A stretch of DNA of 64,000 nucleotides from Palaemon carinicauda (GCF_036898095.1 NC_090751.1:85541628-85605627); one strand, 5' to 3'; positions 13,161 to 24,122 are shown, counted from the first letter of the stretch. Made by a program: numbers and translations. Notes: generated by a model not told the origin, from the letters alone.

Positions 13161-13890
13161 ATGACAGCCTGTTTAACATAAAAATATTTGCTGCAAATTT
13201 GAACTTTTGAAGTTTTTACGAAAGGAAATGAACAAATCTAGGAAACTGATATCTACTACCATGGTATCAGACAACGTCCAATGGTAAATACATACACAAC
13301 CTAGTTGCTTCATTAAGCTATGGCAATGAACACACAAAATACGCACAGACAGCCATATACTACAAAGCAGACAGCCTCTATTGATAAAAAAAAAAAAAGG
13401 GTCAGCCGGATGGGTTAAGAGCCCCATAAAAGTGGCTGTGGAAAGCAATAAATTCCGAGGACGGTGAATAGGAGAGAAGCACCATCAGTCAGAGTTTTGC
13501 CTGATGGACGGATAGCACGGGCATGCTTGCTGAAAGCAACCTCTCTCTCTCTCTTTTTCCTCTCTCTCTTTCTCTACCCGCTGACGGCAATATTGCAGAG
13601 ACATTAATGAAATTGCTGTGAACGTGAACCATGGTGATATTCAATGGTTGCTGCCTCCCCCTGGAGGGTGAGGGGGCAGGGACAGGGACCGGGAGGCCTT
13701 TTTCTTTTACTTCCAAGCAGCTTTTCAAGAAATAATGGCACCGTAGAAAAGCGGAAGGAGTCAGAGGACGCTCCAGTAGTAACTTTACCGGTTCTAGTAA
13801 CTTCCAGACCCTTAGATACTAATTCTATATAAACTGGTCAACATATACTGTATAATGCAACCTGGAATTTATGAATTTCTTTCAAGGCTA
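13161..13890. other. No gene recognised
   Basis: Frames of 62 to 91 codons on both strands have no recognisable domain. There is a small CT-rich stretch at 13540-13575. The stretch 13850-13897 recurs at 14296-14347 (see finding). Confidence 0.4.
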
Positions 13891-13892
13891 CG

Positions 13893-13957
<65 letters not shown>

Positions 13958-13999
13958 CTATACATATATATATATATCTATACATATATATATATATAC

Positions 14000-14032
<33 letters not shown>

Positions 14033-14033
14033 C

Positions 14034-14086
<53 letters not shown>

Positions 14087-14310
14087 CACACATATATACA
14101 CACATATATATACCCTATATATATACAGATACATATATATACACACACATATATATATATCATATACCCTGTATATACAGTATATATAAATAAATAAATA
14201 TATATATTTTTCTATACATATATATATATATATATATATATATCATATATATTATACACACACATATATTTATATATACATATATATATATATATATGTA
14301 ATACAACCGT
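13893..14310. repeat. (CT)n-(TA)n-(CA) compound microsatellite
   Basis: About 56 bp CT is followed by a long imperfect TA tract with embedded CATA and CACA. The overlapping Ser-Leu and Tyr-Ile frames on both strands are artefacts. Confidence 0.95.
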
Positions 14311-14337
14311 GAATTTATGAATATCTTTCACGACTAT

Positions 14338-14340
<3 letters not shown>

Positions 14341-14388
<48 letters not shown>
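14341..14388. repeat. (CT)n microsatellite
   Basis: A CT tract preceded by the same ~50 bp leader as the CT tract at 13893. Confidence 0.95.
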
Positions 14389-15454
14389 AAAAAGCATTCA
14401 AATATTTCTTTTCCCGAAGACAGAAAATAAACGATAGCCTTCCCAGAATAAAAGTCTATTGCTTTAGTATGCATTAGCGACCCCGTTAAACGACCTCATT
14501 CCCATTATGGAAATGCTCACCCCCCCCCCTCTTCCCCATGATAGCATTATCCTTTGCTTCTGTTAATGATATAAAATGACTTGTGATATGGAGACATACG
14601 ACTCTATATAGATGACAACAATGATAGTTAACGAGGCTGATGGTCCAGAAGATGGGAGCGCTCCGCAGAATGTAACCCAATCTCTTCCATTTTTATTTGA
14701 TGTATTTTCCATTCTCCTCCTCCTCCTCCTCCTCCTCCTCCTCATCCTCAATATTCTTCTTCTTCTTCTTCTTTTCTAATCACAATCATCGCTCTGCAAC
14801 GTCTTCGACTTCGACTTTGTCTTCGACACCGCTCGGCCACGTCTTCGTCTTCGACTTCGACTTTTCTAATCACAATCACCGTTCGGCCACCACTACCATT
14901 CACCACTATCATCATCATCGTCGGTACCATTATCATTTAGGAAAGATGGAGCACGGTGGAAGTGAAAAGGAAAGAGATAGATTAAGAAGACAGATGACCA
15001 CTGAGGAGAAGATGGAACGCTTCGAAAACCGTGAAAAATGATGCAACGGTCCATTGGCAGGCCATTAGGTGTAGCTGCAACTCCCGCACTATTTTTCTTC
15101 CCAACACAAATACAAGTATCATGAGTCTCATGGGAGATATATGTGGTCTTAGCCGCTCTGAAAAACAAGATTCCAATCAGATTCGGTGCAGAAAACACAA
15201 AATCACTTATCCGATAACACAAGATGTAAGACATTAAAAGAAATTCTACTATGCGATTACTAAGTATCGGAAGTCTGGTCAGTAAAGAAACTTCGAACTT
15301 TGAAACATAATAAAAAAACTTTTTCTACTTCATGGAGAATACAAAATTTACTGTATTTCTCCAACATTGTTTTTAAAGTATACATAATACATAAGTATTA
15401 TGTATAAACTACAGAAAATATAATAGACAATGAAACTATACTATTCTTTCCCAT
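14389..15454. other. No gene recognised; triplet-rich stretch
   Basis: Contains a C-run (14520-14530), a (TCC)n tract (14716-14745), a TTC tract (14754-14775) and imperfect repeats of 'cttcgacttcgac'. Ser/Phe and Arg/Glu homopolymer frames across it are low-complexity. I recognise no gene. Confidence 0.5.
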
Positions 15455-15790
15455 TGTTATTCCTACATTAAGGGATCGGTTGCCTGATGCGTTCTCTCCA
15501 ATGCCTTATATCAAAGGCATCCTCTTCTACTAGACCTCTTTTCTCCAGATAATCCTTCATCTTACCTCACCATCTTATTCTCTGCCACCCTCACGATTTT
15601 TACCCCCAACCTATCAGGTTCCTCCTAAGCCCTTCTCACTTCCTTCCCACCATCAATCCTCAACACGTGCCAAAACCATCTCAATCCTGACACTCCTATC
15701 ACCTCTGTAATCTTTACTAGTCTTGCCAATCTTATTTCATCATTACCCCCAAATATTGATGCAGAAACATAAGTTAACAAACTTCGAATT
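15455..15790 (-). pseudogene. LINE reverse transcriptase C-terminal fragment
   Basis: On the minus strand a broken frame gives 'GVSGLRWFWHVLRIDGGKEVRRA', here cited by its core 'LRWFWHVLR'. In another frame it gives 'EKRGLVEEDAFDIRHW'. Both are typical of the tail of endonuclease/reverse transcriptase ORFs of RTE-like LINEs in decapods. It differs from the fragments at 2905 and 23529, so it is another family or subfamily. RT catalytic residues are absent. Confidence 0.6.
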
Positions 15791-16111
15791 GAAACGAGCT
15801 GTAATAAATAAAAATAATTCGAAACACTATCACGCAAATGCTAACATGAAAGTTCAGTGGCCTAAATCACCTTAATTTTTCCACATCACAAAACTGCTTA
15901 AAGTCAGAAGGCCTTCGGGGGCTTCTCGTGGACTTCCCTCTCTGAAACGTTTCTTGTGCCCTGATTTGGCTGCTGACAGATCTTCATATCTGTTTCAAAG
16001 TTGCAGTTTACAGGACTCAAGGGAAGTATCCTGTTCAAAGTTACAAATAGAACTTTTCTTTCAGATTGTACGAAACCTCCCTTTAACCGACTGTTGACTC
16101 CTTTCCCAGTT

Positions 16112-16112
16112 A

Positions 16113-16158
<46 letters not shown>

Positions 16159-16192
16159 ATACATTTGATGAATAAAATCTTGATAATTTGTG

Positions 16193-16238
<46 letters not shown>

Positions 16239-16256
16239 TCATTTGATGAATAACAT

Positions 16257-16310
<54 letters not shown>

Positions 16311-16347
16311 TAAAATAATTCATTTGATCCTTGAATAAAATTTCGAT

Positions 16348-16392
<45 letters not shown>
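16112..16392. repeat. (GA)n blocks alternating with an 'atttgatgaata' spacer
   Basis: Four GA tracts are separated by related spacers carrying 'catttgatgaata' (or 'catttgatcc' plus 'ttgaata') and 'tcttgataattt'. It behaves as a minisatellite of about 65-80 bp units, each with an expanded GA block. The 172-codon minus frame here is an artefact. Confidence 0.85.
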
Positions 16393-16395
<3 letters not shown>

Positions 16396-16926
16396 TTGAT
16401 AATCCACTTGCCTCGAATGCATAGCATTATCAAAAGTTTCGGGTCGGGGGATCTAGTGTTACTAACTGAAGCGTGACGCTACATTCGAAAATCGAAGAGG
16501 GAAAGTTATCAGTTTTGCAGTCTGGGTTCTCGAGTCACCAAACACCGGTTCCTAAGTTCATATATAGACAGAATTGCAAAACTTTAATACGTAACTTGAA
16601 TTACTCGAGAAGTGTATTGGGGTTATATGTAGGATCATGTGAAAATATTGAATTACATATTTGATATGCTGTCAATATTAAAACATTTTTTAAAATGTAT
16701 CCTGAAGAAGTGTGGCAATATCATGTGATATATCATATTACAAGCTGATATAGTGATAATATTAAAAAATTGTTAAGCTAGATTTGATATTCATGCCAAG
16801 AGAGCTTGTTAAGTCACCGTAGAATTGGGTGAAAATCTTAAAATACAAATAGAATAAAAAGTAATACGAAACAAATGATGAATGTAGTAGCATTACGTGA
16901 TATATCCGATTTAGAATTATGGAGTG
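16393..16926. other. No gene recognised
   Basis: AT-rich single-copy sequence. A 63-codon frame (16473-16664) has no recognisable features. Confidence 0.4.
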
Positions 16927-16949
16927 ATTATGATTAATGTATAACTTTC

Positions 16950-17205
16950 AGATTATTATTATCATTATTATTATTATTATTAGCCAAGCTACAACCCCTA
17001 GTTGGAAAAGCAAGATGCTATAAGCCCAAGGGCTCCAATAGGGAAAAATAGCCCAGAGAGGAAAAGAAATAAGGAAATGAATAAATGATGAGAATAAATT
17101 AACAATATATCATTCTAACAACAGTAACAACGTCAAAACAGATATATCCTATATAAATAATTAACGTCAAAAACAGATATGTCATATATAACCTATATAT
17201 AAACT
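16950..17205 (-). mobile_element. TAA-tailed retroposon, copy 5, with target duplication
   Basis: A short ATT tract near 16953-16981 is followed by the family block 'agccaagctacaacccctag' and a truncated body. The insert is flanked by direct repeats at 16927-16949 and 17206-17228 that agree at 22 of 23 positions. They share 'aatgtataactttc'. This is a target-site duplication and shows a complete, 5'-truncated retroposed copy of 256 bp. Confidence 0.88.
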
Positions 17206-17237
17206 ATTATGATAAATGTATAACTTTCTGCTTATGT

Positions 17238-17530
17238 TGTGGTAGCCTATTGAAAACGTCCCTGTCCGGCTATCGATTGGACTGGAGTTCGAGCCACGCT
17301 CAAGCGCGATTGTTTCTAGTAGTGTCTGCAACCTCAGCATCCGTGTGAGCTAGGGATAAGGGGGGGCGGTTGAAGAAGCCTGTAAGTCTACCTGCCAAGT
17401 CATCAGCAGCCATTGTCTGGCCCTCCCTGGTCCTAGATTGATTGAGGCGAGGCTTGGGCGCTGATCATAAGTATATATGATAAGTCTCGCGGGCATTGTT
17501 CTATCCCTTGACATTAAAACCCTTTAAACG
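17238..17530 (+). mobile_element. tRNA-derived SINE, copy 2
   Basis: Same architecture as the copy at 2136. There is a B-box-like 'gagttcgagcc' near 17285, the 'gtcatcagcagccattgt' block, the 'gggcgctgatcataagtata' block and a 'ccctttaaacgttt' end. It is more diverged in the A-box region. Confidence 0.7.
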
Positions 17531-17834
17531 TTTTGGTTTACAATAACTGAATAAAGTAGATAAAGCTAGCTACTAAAAGAGACAACGTTTCATAATATTT
17601 ATTCAGATCTATTAACTATCTACGTAATCACTTTTTTATCATTTTCATCTATCTATCTACCATGGAGCTTTCCAAGAGTTTGGGTGGCAGCCAACATCAA
17701 AGAAAGAGAAAGAGAACAAAGGTGATTTTTCTTCCCTTCGTTCCTCCCAGCCTGACGATGGATTCAGCCGAGTTTGGTTGGTACTGCTAGGGTACCACAG
17801 CCCACCCTCCCCCGTTATCCACCATAAAGCATTC

Positions 17835-17998
17835 TATTTTTTCTATTTACTTTCCTCACTGGGCTATTTTCCCGGTTGAAGCCCTTGGATATACAGCATC
17901 CTGCTTTTCCAACTAGGGTTGTAGCTTAGCAAGCCCTTGGATATACAGCATCCTGTTTTTCCAACTAGGGTTGTAGCTTAGCAAGTAATAATAATGAT
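17835..17998 (+). mobile_element. TAA-tailed retroposon, copy 6, with internal duplication
   Basis: Plus orientation, 3' end only. The last 52 bp before the tail are present twice in tandem (17879-17930 and 17931-17982) with one base difference in the 'catcctg(c/t)ttttccaact' part. A weak AAT/TAA tail follows. Confidence 0.75.
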
Positions 17999-18593
17999 AA
18001 TAGATCTTCATATGCTGAATCCCCTACTGCTGCTACCTCAGCGGTCACTAAGGCGACCGAAGGAAGCAGCAGGACCCATTGGATAACGTTAAATGTTCAT
18101 ATAAGAACATCACATTTATCCATGAACCTAGATCAACCAAAGCAAAAAACGATATGAAAAGAGAAAATTCTCAAAAAAAAAAAAAAAAAAAAAAAAATAA
18201 GAAGGAAATGTGTCTTTTTATTAAAGAAAACTAATATATCAAATTATAATTTAAATCAAAATCTGAATTTAGATTTTGTTATATCCAACGATATAATGTT
18301 TTCAATTACGATATGATTCAGTGATGGAAAGTATCAAGTTCTTGGATGCTTCGTTAGCAATGCACTGAAGATCCTCTTAAACCATTAGCAACATTTCAAT
18401 GTTTTTCTAACAAAATATGAAGGTTTGATACACGAGGTTTTGTTTCATTGGAAAATTAGTCCCCCATTTCATTGATAACATATTACTCAATATATCAACT
18501 TTTTTTTTTTTGGGTGAACATCAATTAAAAATTTTCTATAACATTTGGTTGTATTTTTAAAGGCTGAAAATCTATCAACGGAAGAGACTTAAA
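17999..18593. other. No gene recognised
   Basis: AT-rich, with an A-run at ~18174-18197 and a T-run near 18501. No supported coding sequence. Confidence 0.4.
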
Positions 18594-18773
<180 letters not shown>

Positions 18774-19273
18774 NNNNNNNNNNNNNNNNNNNNNNNNNNN
18801 NNNNNNNNNNNNNNNNNNNNNNNNNNNNNNNNNNNNNNNNNNNNNNNNNNNNNNNNNNNNNNNNNNNNNNNNNNNNNNNNNNNNNNNNNNNNNNNNNNNN
18901 NNNNNNNNNNNNNNNNNNNNNNNNNNNNNNNNNNNNNNNNNNNNNNNNNNNNNNNNNNNNNNNNNNNNNNNNNNNNNNNNNNNNNNNNNNNNNNNNNNNN
19001 NNNNNNNNNNNNNNNNNNNNNNNNNNNNNNNNNNNNNNNNNNNNNNNNNNNNNNNNNNNNNNNNNNNNNNNNNNNNNNNNNNNNNNNNNNNNNNNNNNNN
19101 NNNNNNNNNNNNNNNNNNNNNNNNNNNNNNNNNNNNNNNNNNNNNNNNNNNNNNNNNNNNNNNNNNNNNNNNNNNNNNNNNNNNNNNNNNNNNNNNNNNN
19201 NNNNNNNNNNNNNNNNNNNNNNNNNNNNNNNNNNNNNNNNNNNNNNNNNNNNNNNNNNNNNNNNNNNNNNNNN
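18774..19273. other. Assembly gap, 500 N
   Basis: Exactly 500 N, a conventional scaffold-gap size. The true length is unknown. Minus-strand frames drawn across it have no meaning. Confidence 0.99.
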
Positions 19274-19565
19274 CCCCCGGGGGAGTCTCCCGTGCCATCT
19301 GTTCCTGACAGGAGGAAACTGCAATTGGACACCTTGTCCCAGTTGTCGTAGCCGATAACTTAGGCCGACGTGGTTGAAAGAAAAGGGCGCTGGAGCCCTG
19401 CAGAGTCTGGAAGAAAGCGCCTTGGAGGAGTGAAACCGGAAGTCGATTTACTCCGCACAGCAGCTGTCTAAGTCTCTGTCCTTGGGCACAGACAAAACTC
19501 TTCTCAAGGATGGAAGGGTGTCTGAGGTCGTCGACCTCCACAGATGAGACACCCGAAGGAAGCCT

Positions 19566-20165
19566 TCAGTCAGTGCGTCCAGATGGTACAACATCGAGCT
19601 TGTCCGCAAGTAGATACGAAAGGCCAAGGTGTATGTGCTCGAGAGGAGGAAAGTACCCTTGATCTTCCTGTAGCTTCCTTGAACCAAACCTCGGGCCATA
19701 ACCGAGGAGGGAAAGAACCTGGTAAGCTCCCAGAGGAAGAGGTAAGCAGTCACCCCTTGTCCGATGGAGAAATCTTGAACGGAAAGCCCCCCCCGCCAAA
19801 AATCCTTCCAGGGCGGGAGAAGGAGAGAGTACTCGTGCAGGAGAGGAGACCCTCGAGACCGACCTCTTGGGAACCAACTTCGCCCTGGGGGAAGTCACCA
19901 CGAAGTCCACTCCTCTCTTTCTCTTCAGCGTAGGAGAGACAGCCGCTGGTTTGTTACCCTGGCCGGCGAGTGCTGGTTTCATAACCCTCATTAATGCCCG
20001 TGCCAGCGGACCAAACCATGTCTGCTGCTCCAAGGACACAGAGTCCGAAATCCTCGCTAAGGTGAAAGGGATCGGGCGATCCTTTGGAGTGGACCCGACG
20101 GTACCTGCCTGAAAAGAAGGTGGGGAAGAATGCTGTACTGACCTGTCTTCGTCCTGCACTACCAA
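19566..20165 (-). pseudogene. ORF1-like fragment, basic Ser/Pro-rich
   Basis: A 199-codon frame with a basic patch ('LKRKRG', 'SPRAKLVPKRS'), and then 'SRVSSPARVLSPSPALEGF'. It shares its frame with 20223-21293, separated by a short stop-containing stretch, so both may be parts of one broken ORF. I recognise no domain. The resemblance to retroelement ORF1 is compositional only. Confidence 0.35.
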
Positions 20166-20284
20166 CCTGTGCTTGGATGGAGGTGATCCCGAGTGCCGTC
20201 TAGGAGCATGCGTCCCCTGCTGCTACCACCGGCTGTGGAATTCGCCGCGAACTATGGTCGCGCGAGGGCGAACGGTCGCGCAAA

Positions 20285-20590
20285 GGCGAATGGTCGCGCG
20301 GGGCGCGCAGGCGAGCGGGCGCGCAGGCGAGCGGGCGCGCAGGCGAGCGGGCGCGCGCAGGCGAGCGGGCGCGCAGGCGAGCGGGGCGCGCAGGCGAGCG
20401 GTCGCGCGGGCGCGCAGGCGAGCGGTCGCGCGGGCGCGCAGGAGAGCGGTCGCGCGGCGCGCGCAGGAGAGCGGGCGCGCAGGAGAGCAGGCGCGCAGGC
20501 GAGCGGTCGCGCGGCTGCGCGCAGGCGAGCGATCGCGCGGGCGCGCAGGCGAGCGATCGCGCGGGCGCGCAGGCGAGTGGGCGTGAGGGT
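20285..20590. repeat. GC-rich tandem repeat, 16-24 bp unit
   Basis: Units of 'gcgcgcaggcgagcgg' (16 bp), some lengthened by 'tcgcgcgg' or 'gc'. CpG is extremely frequent, unlike the AT-rich surroundings. Confidence 0.9.
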
Positions 20591-20664
20591 GGGCAGGTAA
20601 ATGAACACGTGTCCGAGGCGACGAACGCAAGCGATGGCGTGACGGCGAGGGATCGTGCTGCCGC

Positions 20665-21245
20665 GTAGGAGAAGAAGATCGCTGGCGATAATGACCGCGT
20701 GATGGTAAGCGATGGCGAGCAGCATGTGTAGGTGAATGATCGCGTGATAGGGTGCGATGGTGATCAGCATCCGCAAGAGGGCGAGCGTTCAGGGTTGTGC
20801 GATGAGGAGCAACATGCGTAAGCGGGCAATCGTGCAGGGTTGTGCGATGGCGAGCAGCATGCGCAGGTGAATGATCGCGTGAAAGGGTGCGATGGTGATC
20901 AGCATCCGCAGGAGGGCGATCGTTCAGGGTTGTGCGATGAGGAGCAGCATGCATAAGCGGGCGATCGTGCAGGGTTGTGCGATGGCGAGCAGCATGCGCA
21001 GGTGAAAGATCGCGTGAAAGGGTGCGATGGTGATCAGCATCCGCAGGAGGGCGATCGTTCAGGGTTGTGCGATGAGGAGCAGCATGCGTAAGCGGGCGAT
21101 CATGCAGGGTTGTGCGATTGCGAGCAGCATGCGCAGGTGAATGATCGCGTGAAAGGGTGCGATGGTGATCAGCATCCGCAGGAGGGCGATCGTGCAGGGT
21201 TGTGCGATGAGGAGCAGCATGCGTAAGCGGGCGATCATGCAGGGT
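20665..21245. repeat. 135 bp tandem repeat, about four units
   Basis: The start word 'gatgaggagcancatgc' occurs at 20801, 20936, 21071 and 21206, exactly 135 bp apart. Each unit holds several diverged ~27-35 bp subunits ending in 'cagcat(g/c)cgcag', so the array is hierarchical. A partial unit precedes the first. Confidence 0.92.
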
Positions 21246-21475
21246 CGTGCGATCAGCATCCGCAGTTGAGGGTTGCGCGATGGCGATCAGCATCCGCAGT
21301 TGAGGGTTGCGCGATGGCGATCAGCATCCGCAGTTGAGGGTCGCGCGATGGCGATCAGCATCCGCAGTTGAGGGTCGTGCGATGGCGATCAGCATCCGCA
21401 GTTGAGGGTCGCGCGATGGCGATCAGCATCCGCAGTTGAGGGTCGCGCGATGGCGATCAGCATGTGCAGGTGAGC
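21246..21475. repeat. 34 bp tandem repeat, about six units
   Basis: 'gatcagcatccgcagttgag' recurs at 21251, 21285, 21319, 21353, 21387 and 21421, with a variant at 21455. The period is 34 bp. The unit is clearly derived from a subunit of the neighbouring 135 bp array. The period is not a multiple of three. Confidence 0.93.
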
Positions 21476-21554
21476 TAGTAGCTGGCGAACCATGTTCCTT
21501 CAGAAGTGTTGGAGAACATTGTCGTGCCAGCTGTAACACACGTGGGCGATCCGG

Positions 21555-21705
21555 AGATCGCTGGCGAGCTGATGATCGCTGGCGAGCTGATGATCGCTGA
21601 CGAGCTGATGATCGCTGGCGAGCTGATGATCGCTGGCGAGCTGATGATCGCTGGCGAGCTGATGATCGCTGACGAGCTGATGATCGCTGACGAGCAGAAG
21701 GCTAC
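21555..21705. repeat. 18 bp tandem repeat, about eight units
   Basis: 'gagctgatgatcgctggc' or the 'gctgac' variant repeated head to tail. On the minus strand it encodes alternating Ile-Ser-Ser-Pro-Ala-Ile (21475-21891), on the plus strand Glu-Leu-Met-Ile-Ala-Gly (21506-21751). Neither is supported as a gene. Confidence 0.93.
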
Positions 21706-21760
21706 GCGTGGAAGCCTGCGCAAAGAAGAAGAGTCCTTGAGCCCGACCTGAACCGAAGTT

Positions 21761-22402
21761 CTAGATCGCGAGGGCGAACGTGGGCGCACAGGGCACGTAA
21801 CAGGAACCGCAGGGAAGATCATCTTGAAAGCGCTGACGAACAGGAGAGCGCTGATGAGCAGAAGGGCGCGCAGGGAAACCCTGACACGCAAGGGAAGAAC
21901 CCCCGTGGGGGCAACCCTTTGCCCCGAAGGGATCGTTGTCCGCCGGGAGACTGATGTCCGTCGGAAAACCGCTGTCCGTCGGGCAGACCGTTGTCCGTTG
22001 GGAAGACCGTTGCCCGTCGGAAGACGAGATCAGACTGCTGTCCATCTGCACCAAGGCGGAAGATCGAGAAAAAAAAAGGAGTTGTAGGCTGCAAACGGAG
22101 ATCCAAAAGGGCGCCTCAAGCACCCTTATAGGGAGATGAGAGGCCCTTACGACGAGGCGGACGGAGGGCCTTACGGCGAGGGAGGCCAACAGCAACAGAA
22201 GAAACCTCCGAAGAGGAGTCTCTATGAGTGTACTCTCTCGCGAACGAAAGAGAAACACTTCGTGGAAGAGACTGGTCAGCCAGTGACCTAAAAGGAGCAA
22301 TCCTCCGAAGAGGAGCTCCTGCAGTTGCCCAGCCCCTTGAGCGAAACTGCAGGTGCGACCGCTCAGCACCAAGAGCATAGTCCGCACGAAAAAAAAAGGC
22401 AA
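21761..22402 (-). pseudogene. ORF1-like fragment, Ser/Leu-rich
   Basis: A 213-codon minus frame overlapped by another (22116-22418) that contains 'RDSSSEVSSVAVGLPRRKALRPPRRK'-like sequence, cited by its core 'SSSEVSSVAVGLPRRKA'. That basic, proline-rich text reads more like a real ORF1 than the longer frame. A frameshift between them seems likely. No catalytic motif is present. Confidence 0.35.
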
Positions 22403-23528
22403 GAGAAGAACCCCCCAAAAGGGGAAAAACTCAAGCCTGGACAGGAAAAACTTCCCTCGGAAGGAAAGTTATCCGCCCAAGGAGGCAAGCCTCCTGACTG
22501 TTCTAAAATGAACTGGAGAGCTGTCCGTCGACACGGGAGTACTACCAGTAGAAGGAGACACGCCCCTGACGAAAATACAAGGGGGGAGGCAGCAACAGCC
22601 GAATCCCCAGGACTCAACCAGACAGCTCACACCGTTGCTATATTACAGAAACGAACTAGATCGGTAACTGTAAAAAAATAAAACAAATAATATTAGTACA
22701 CATTCATTCCCCCGGGAAGGCTCCGAAGAGGAATCCCGAGGGAAAGGAACAAGAATTACACAACAGGCACGTGCCCTCACAACCACTTACACTCGCGGAA
22801 GGAGAGCTGTAACCAAAACAGAATTATAACAATTATAATTATGTAACTATGTAATTATGTAATTTAAAAATGAATGAACACTAAAGAAAGAACGAAAACC
22901 CCGAAAGGAATCGTTCTACAAGCTGAAAAAAAAACAAAAAAACAACTACAATTAGATTCATAACTAATTGATACAAACGTACGACGTAGCAACCCCCCAC
23001 ACGGAAAGGAAGCTAGGCTACAAGGGCGTAGTAACACGTAGTAAAAGGGTAAACGACCTCAAGAGAGAGAGAGAGAGAAAGACATAAGTCAAACTCGATC
23101 GCCACCCATAAAATACGCCGTGGTGGCCTAACTGCCGAGGCCTCCACGTAGATATCGTACACTACACACACACATCTGAAAAGGAAACTTACTTATTTCT
23201 ATACTCAAATATATATACAAACATGAAAACATGTTTACATATATATTGAGTAAAAGAAAAGTAAGCGATTAAGTAAAGACAAAACAGACAATGGCTGCCA
23301 AGCGAGGACCAAGACAGAGACGTCTGTCACAGTCCGAGCCAAAAGTTAAAGTGAGTATTCACGTGTGTGTGAGGGGGAGGAGGGGTAGCTAGCTACCACT
23401 CCCCTACCCCCCCGCTAACTAGCGCGGGGGTAATACACCCTCGTTAAATTCTAATGGCTCGCCATTTCAGCTACGCTAAAAGTAATAACCCTTTGTAAAT
23501 AGCGTGGTTTGTATTTCGGTTACGGAAC

Positions 23529-24110
23529 AATTCACGTTTCATAGCCCTCAGTCATGTAGGCCTGGGTCTTCTAACTTTTTTAGTGCCTTGTGGAGCCCAG
23601 TTAAACGTTTGCTTAACTAATCTCTCTTGGGGAGTGCTAAGACCATGCCCAAACAATCTCCATCTACCCCTCATCATGACCTCATCCATGGCACTTAAGT
23701 AATCTTTCTTATAGTTTCATTTCTAATACTGTCCTCCCATTATACTCCCAATATTCTTCTTAAAGCTTTGTTCTCAAATCTACAAAGTCTGTTGGATATT
23801 GCTTCATTGTCATACCACGACTCATGACCATACAGTAACACCAATCTCACTAAACTTAAATATAGCCTGACCTTTATATGTAATTTCAAGCAATTTGATT
23901 TCCAAATTTTACTTAACCTAGCCATTCTCTGATTTGCTTATTTCAACCTTTCATTAAACTCAAATTCTAAATATCCTGTATTAGAGATCATAGTTCCTAA
24001 ATATTTAAATGATTCTCCCTCATAAATACTTTCTCCTTCCAATGATATTTCATCTTCCACTGCATATTCCGTTCTCATCATTCCTGTCTATTTTCTATTT
24101 ATTTTAAGCC
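23529..24110 (-). pseudogene. RTE-like LINE, 3' fragment with RT C-terminus
   Basis: Minus-strand translation with a few stops gives an RT C-terminal segment. It runs through 'SFKYLGTMIS' (~24020), 'MARLSKIWKS' (~23925) and 'LVLLYGHESW' (~23830) to 'FENKALRRILGV' (~23740), and in other frames 'RWRLFGHGL' and a basic tail. This order ends many RTE-class endonuclease/RT proteins. The YADD catalytic region is absent because the copy is 5'-truncated at a (TA)n tract. Stops at several codons show it is dead. The 3' end abuts the element at 23528. Confidence 0.7.
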
Positions 24111-24122
24111 TAACCTTATGTG

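Larger units (their letters stand above)
20223..21293 (-). other. Repeat-built reading frame, His/Arg/Pro-rich
   Basis: A 356-codon minus-strand frame made of tandem repeats. The N-terminal half has 45-residue repeats from 135 bp DNA units, with motifs such as 'HRTTLHDRPL' and 'RDHSPAHAARH'. The C-terminal half is 'RSPARPRDRSPA' type sequence from 16-24 bp units. 135 is a multiple of three, so frame is kept across units, but a second frame (20252-20776) is also open. It may be a low-complexity stretch of a retroelement ORF1 or only a satellite. Confidence 0.35.
19274..23528 (-). mobile_element. Probable degraded retroelement, 5' part, minus strand
   Basis: GC-rich sequence between the gap and a LINE fragment. 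On the minus strand it has, in order, a leader (23528 to ~22680) with pyrimidine-rich tracts ending in AG, and then several broken frames rich in Ser, Pro, Arg and Leu (22402-21761, 21293-20223, 20165-19566). This composition resembles the ORF1 of decapod retroelements. The edge at 23528 is sharp: unique sequence 'ggttacggaacaa' meets the very end of an RTE-like LINE. No RT or recombinase is visible, so class is uncertain. It could be DIRS-like or LTR-type, with the rest lost in the gap. Confidence 0.45.

Noticed and set aside
14697..15041. 114-codon frame with Ser and Phe runs
   Set aside because: Homopolymer tracts from TCC and TTC triplet repeats, with a matching low-complexity frame on the opposite strand.
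20173..20600. Two plus frames of ~136 codons, Arg/Ala/Gly-rich
   Set aside because: Artefacts of the 16-24 bp GC-rich repeat, open in several frames on both strands.
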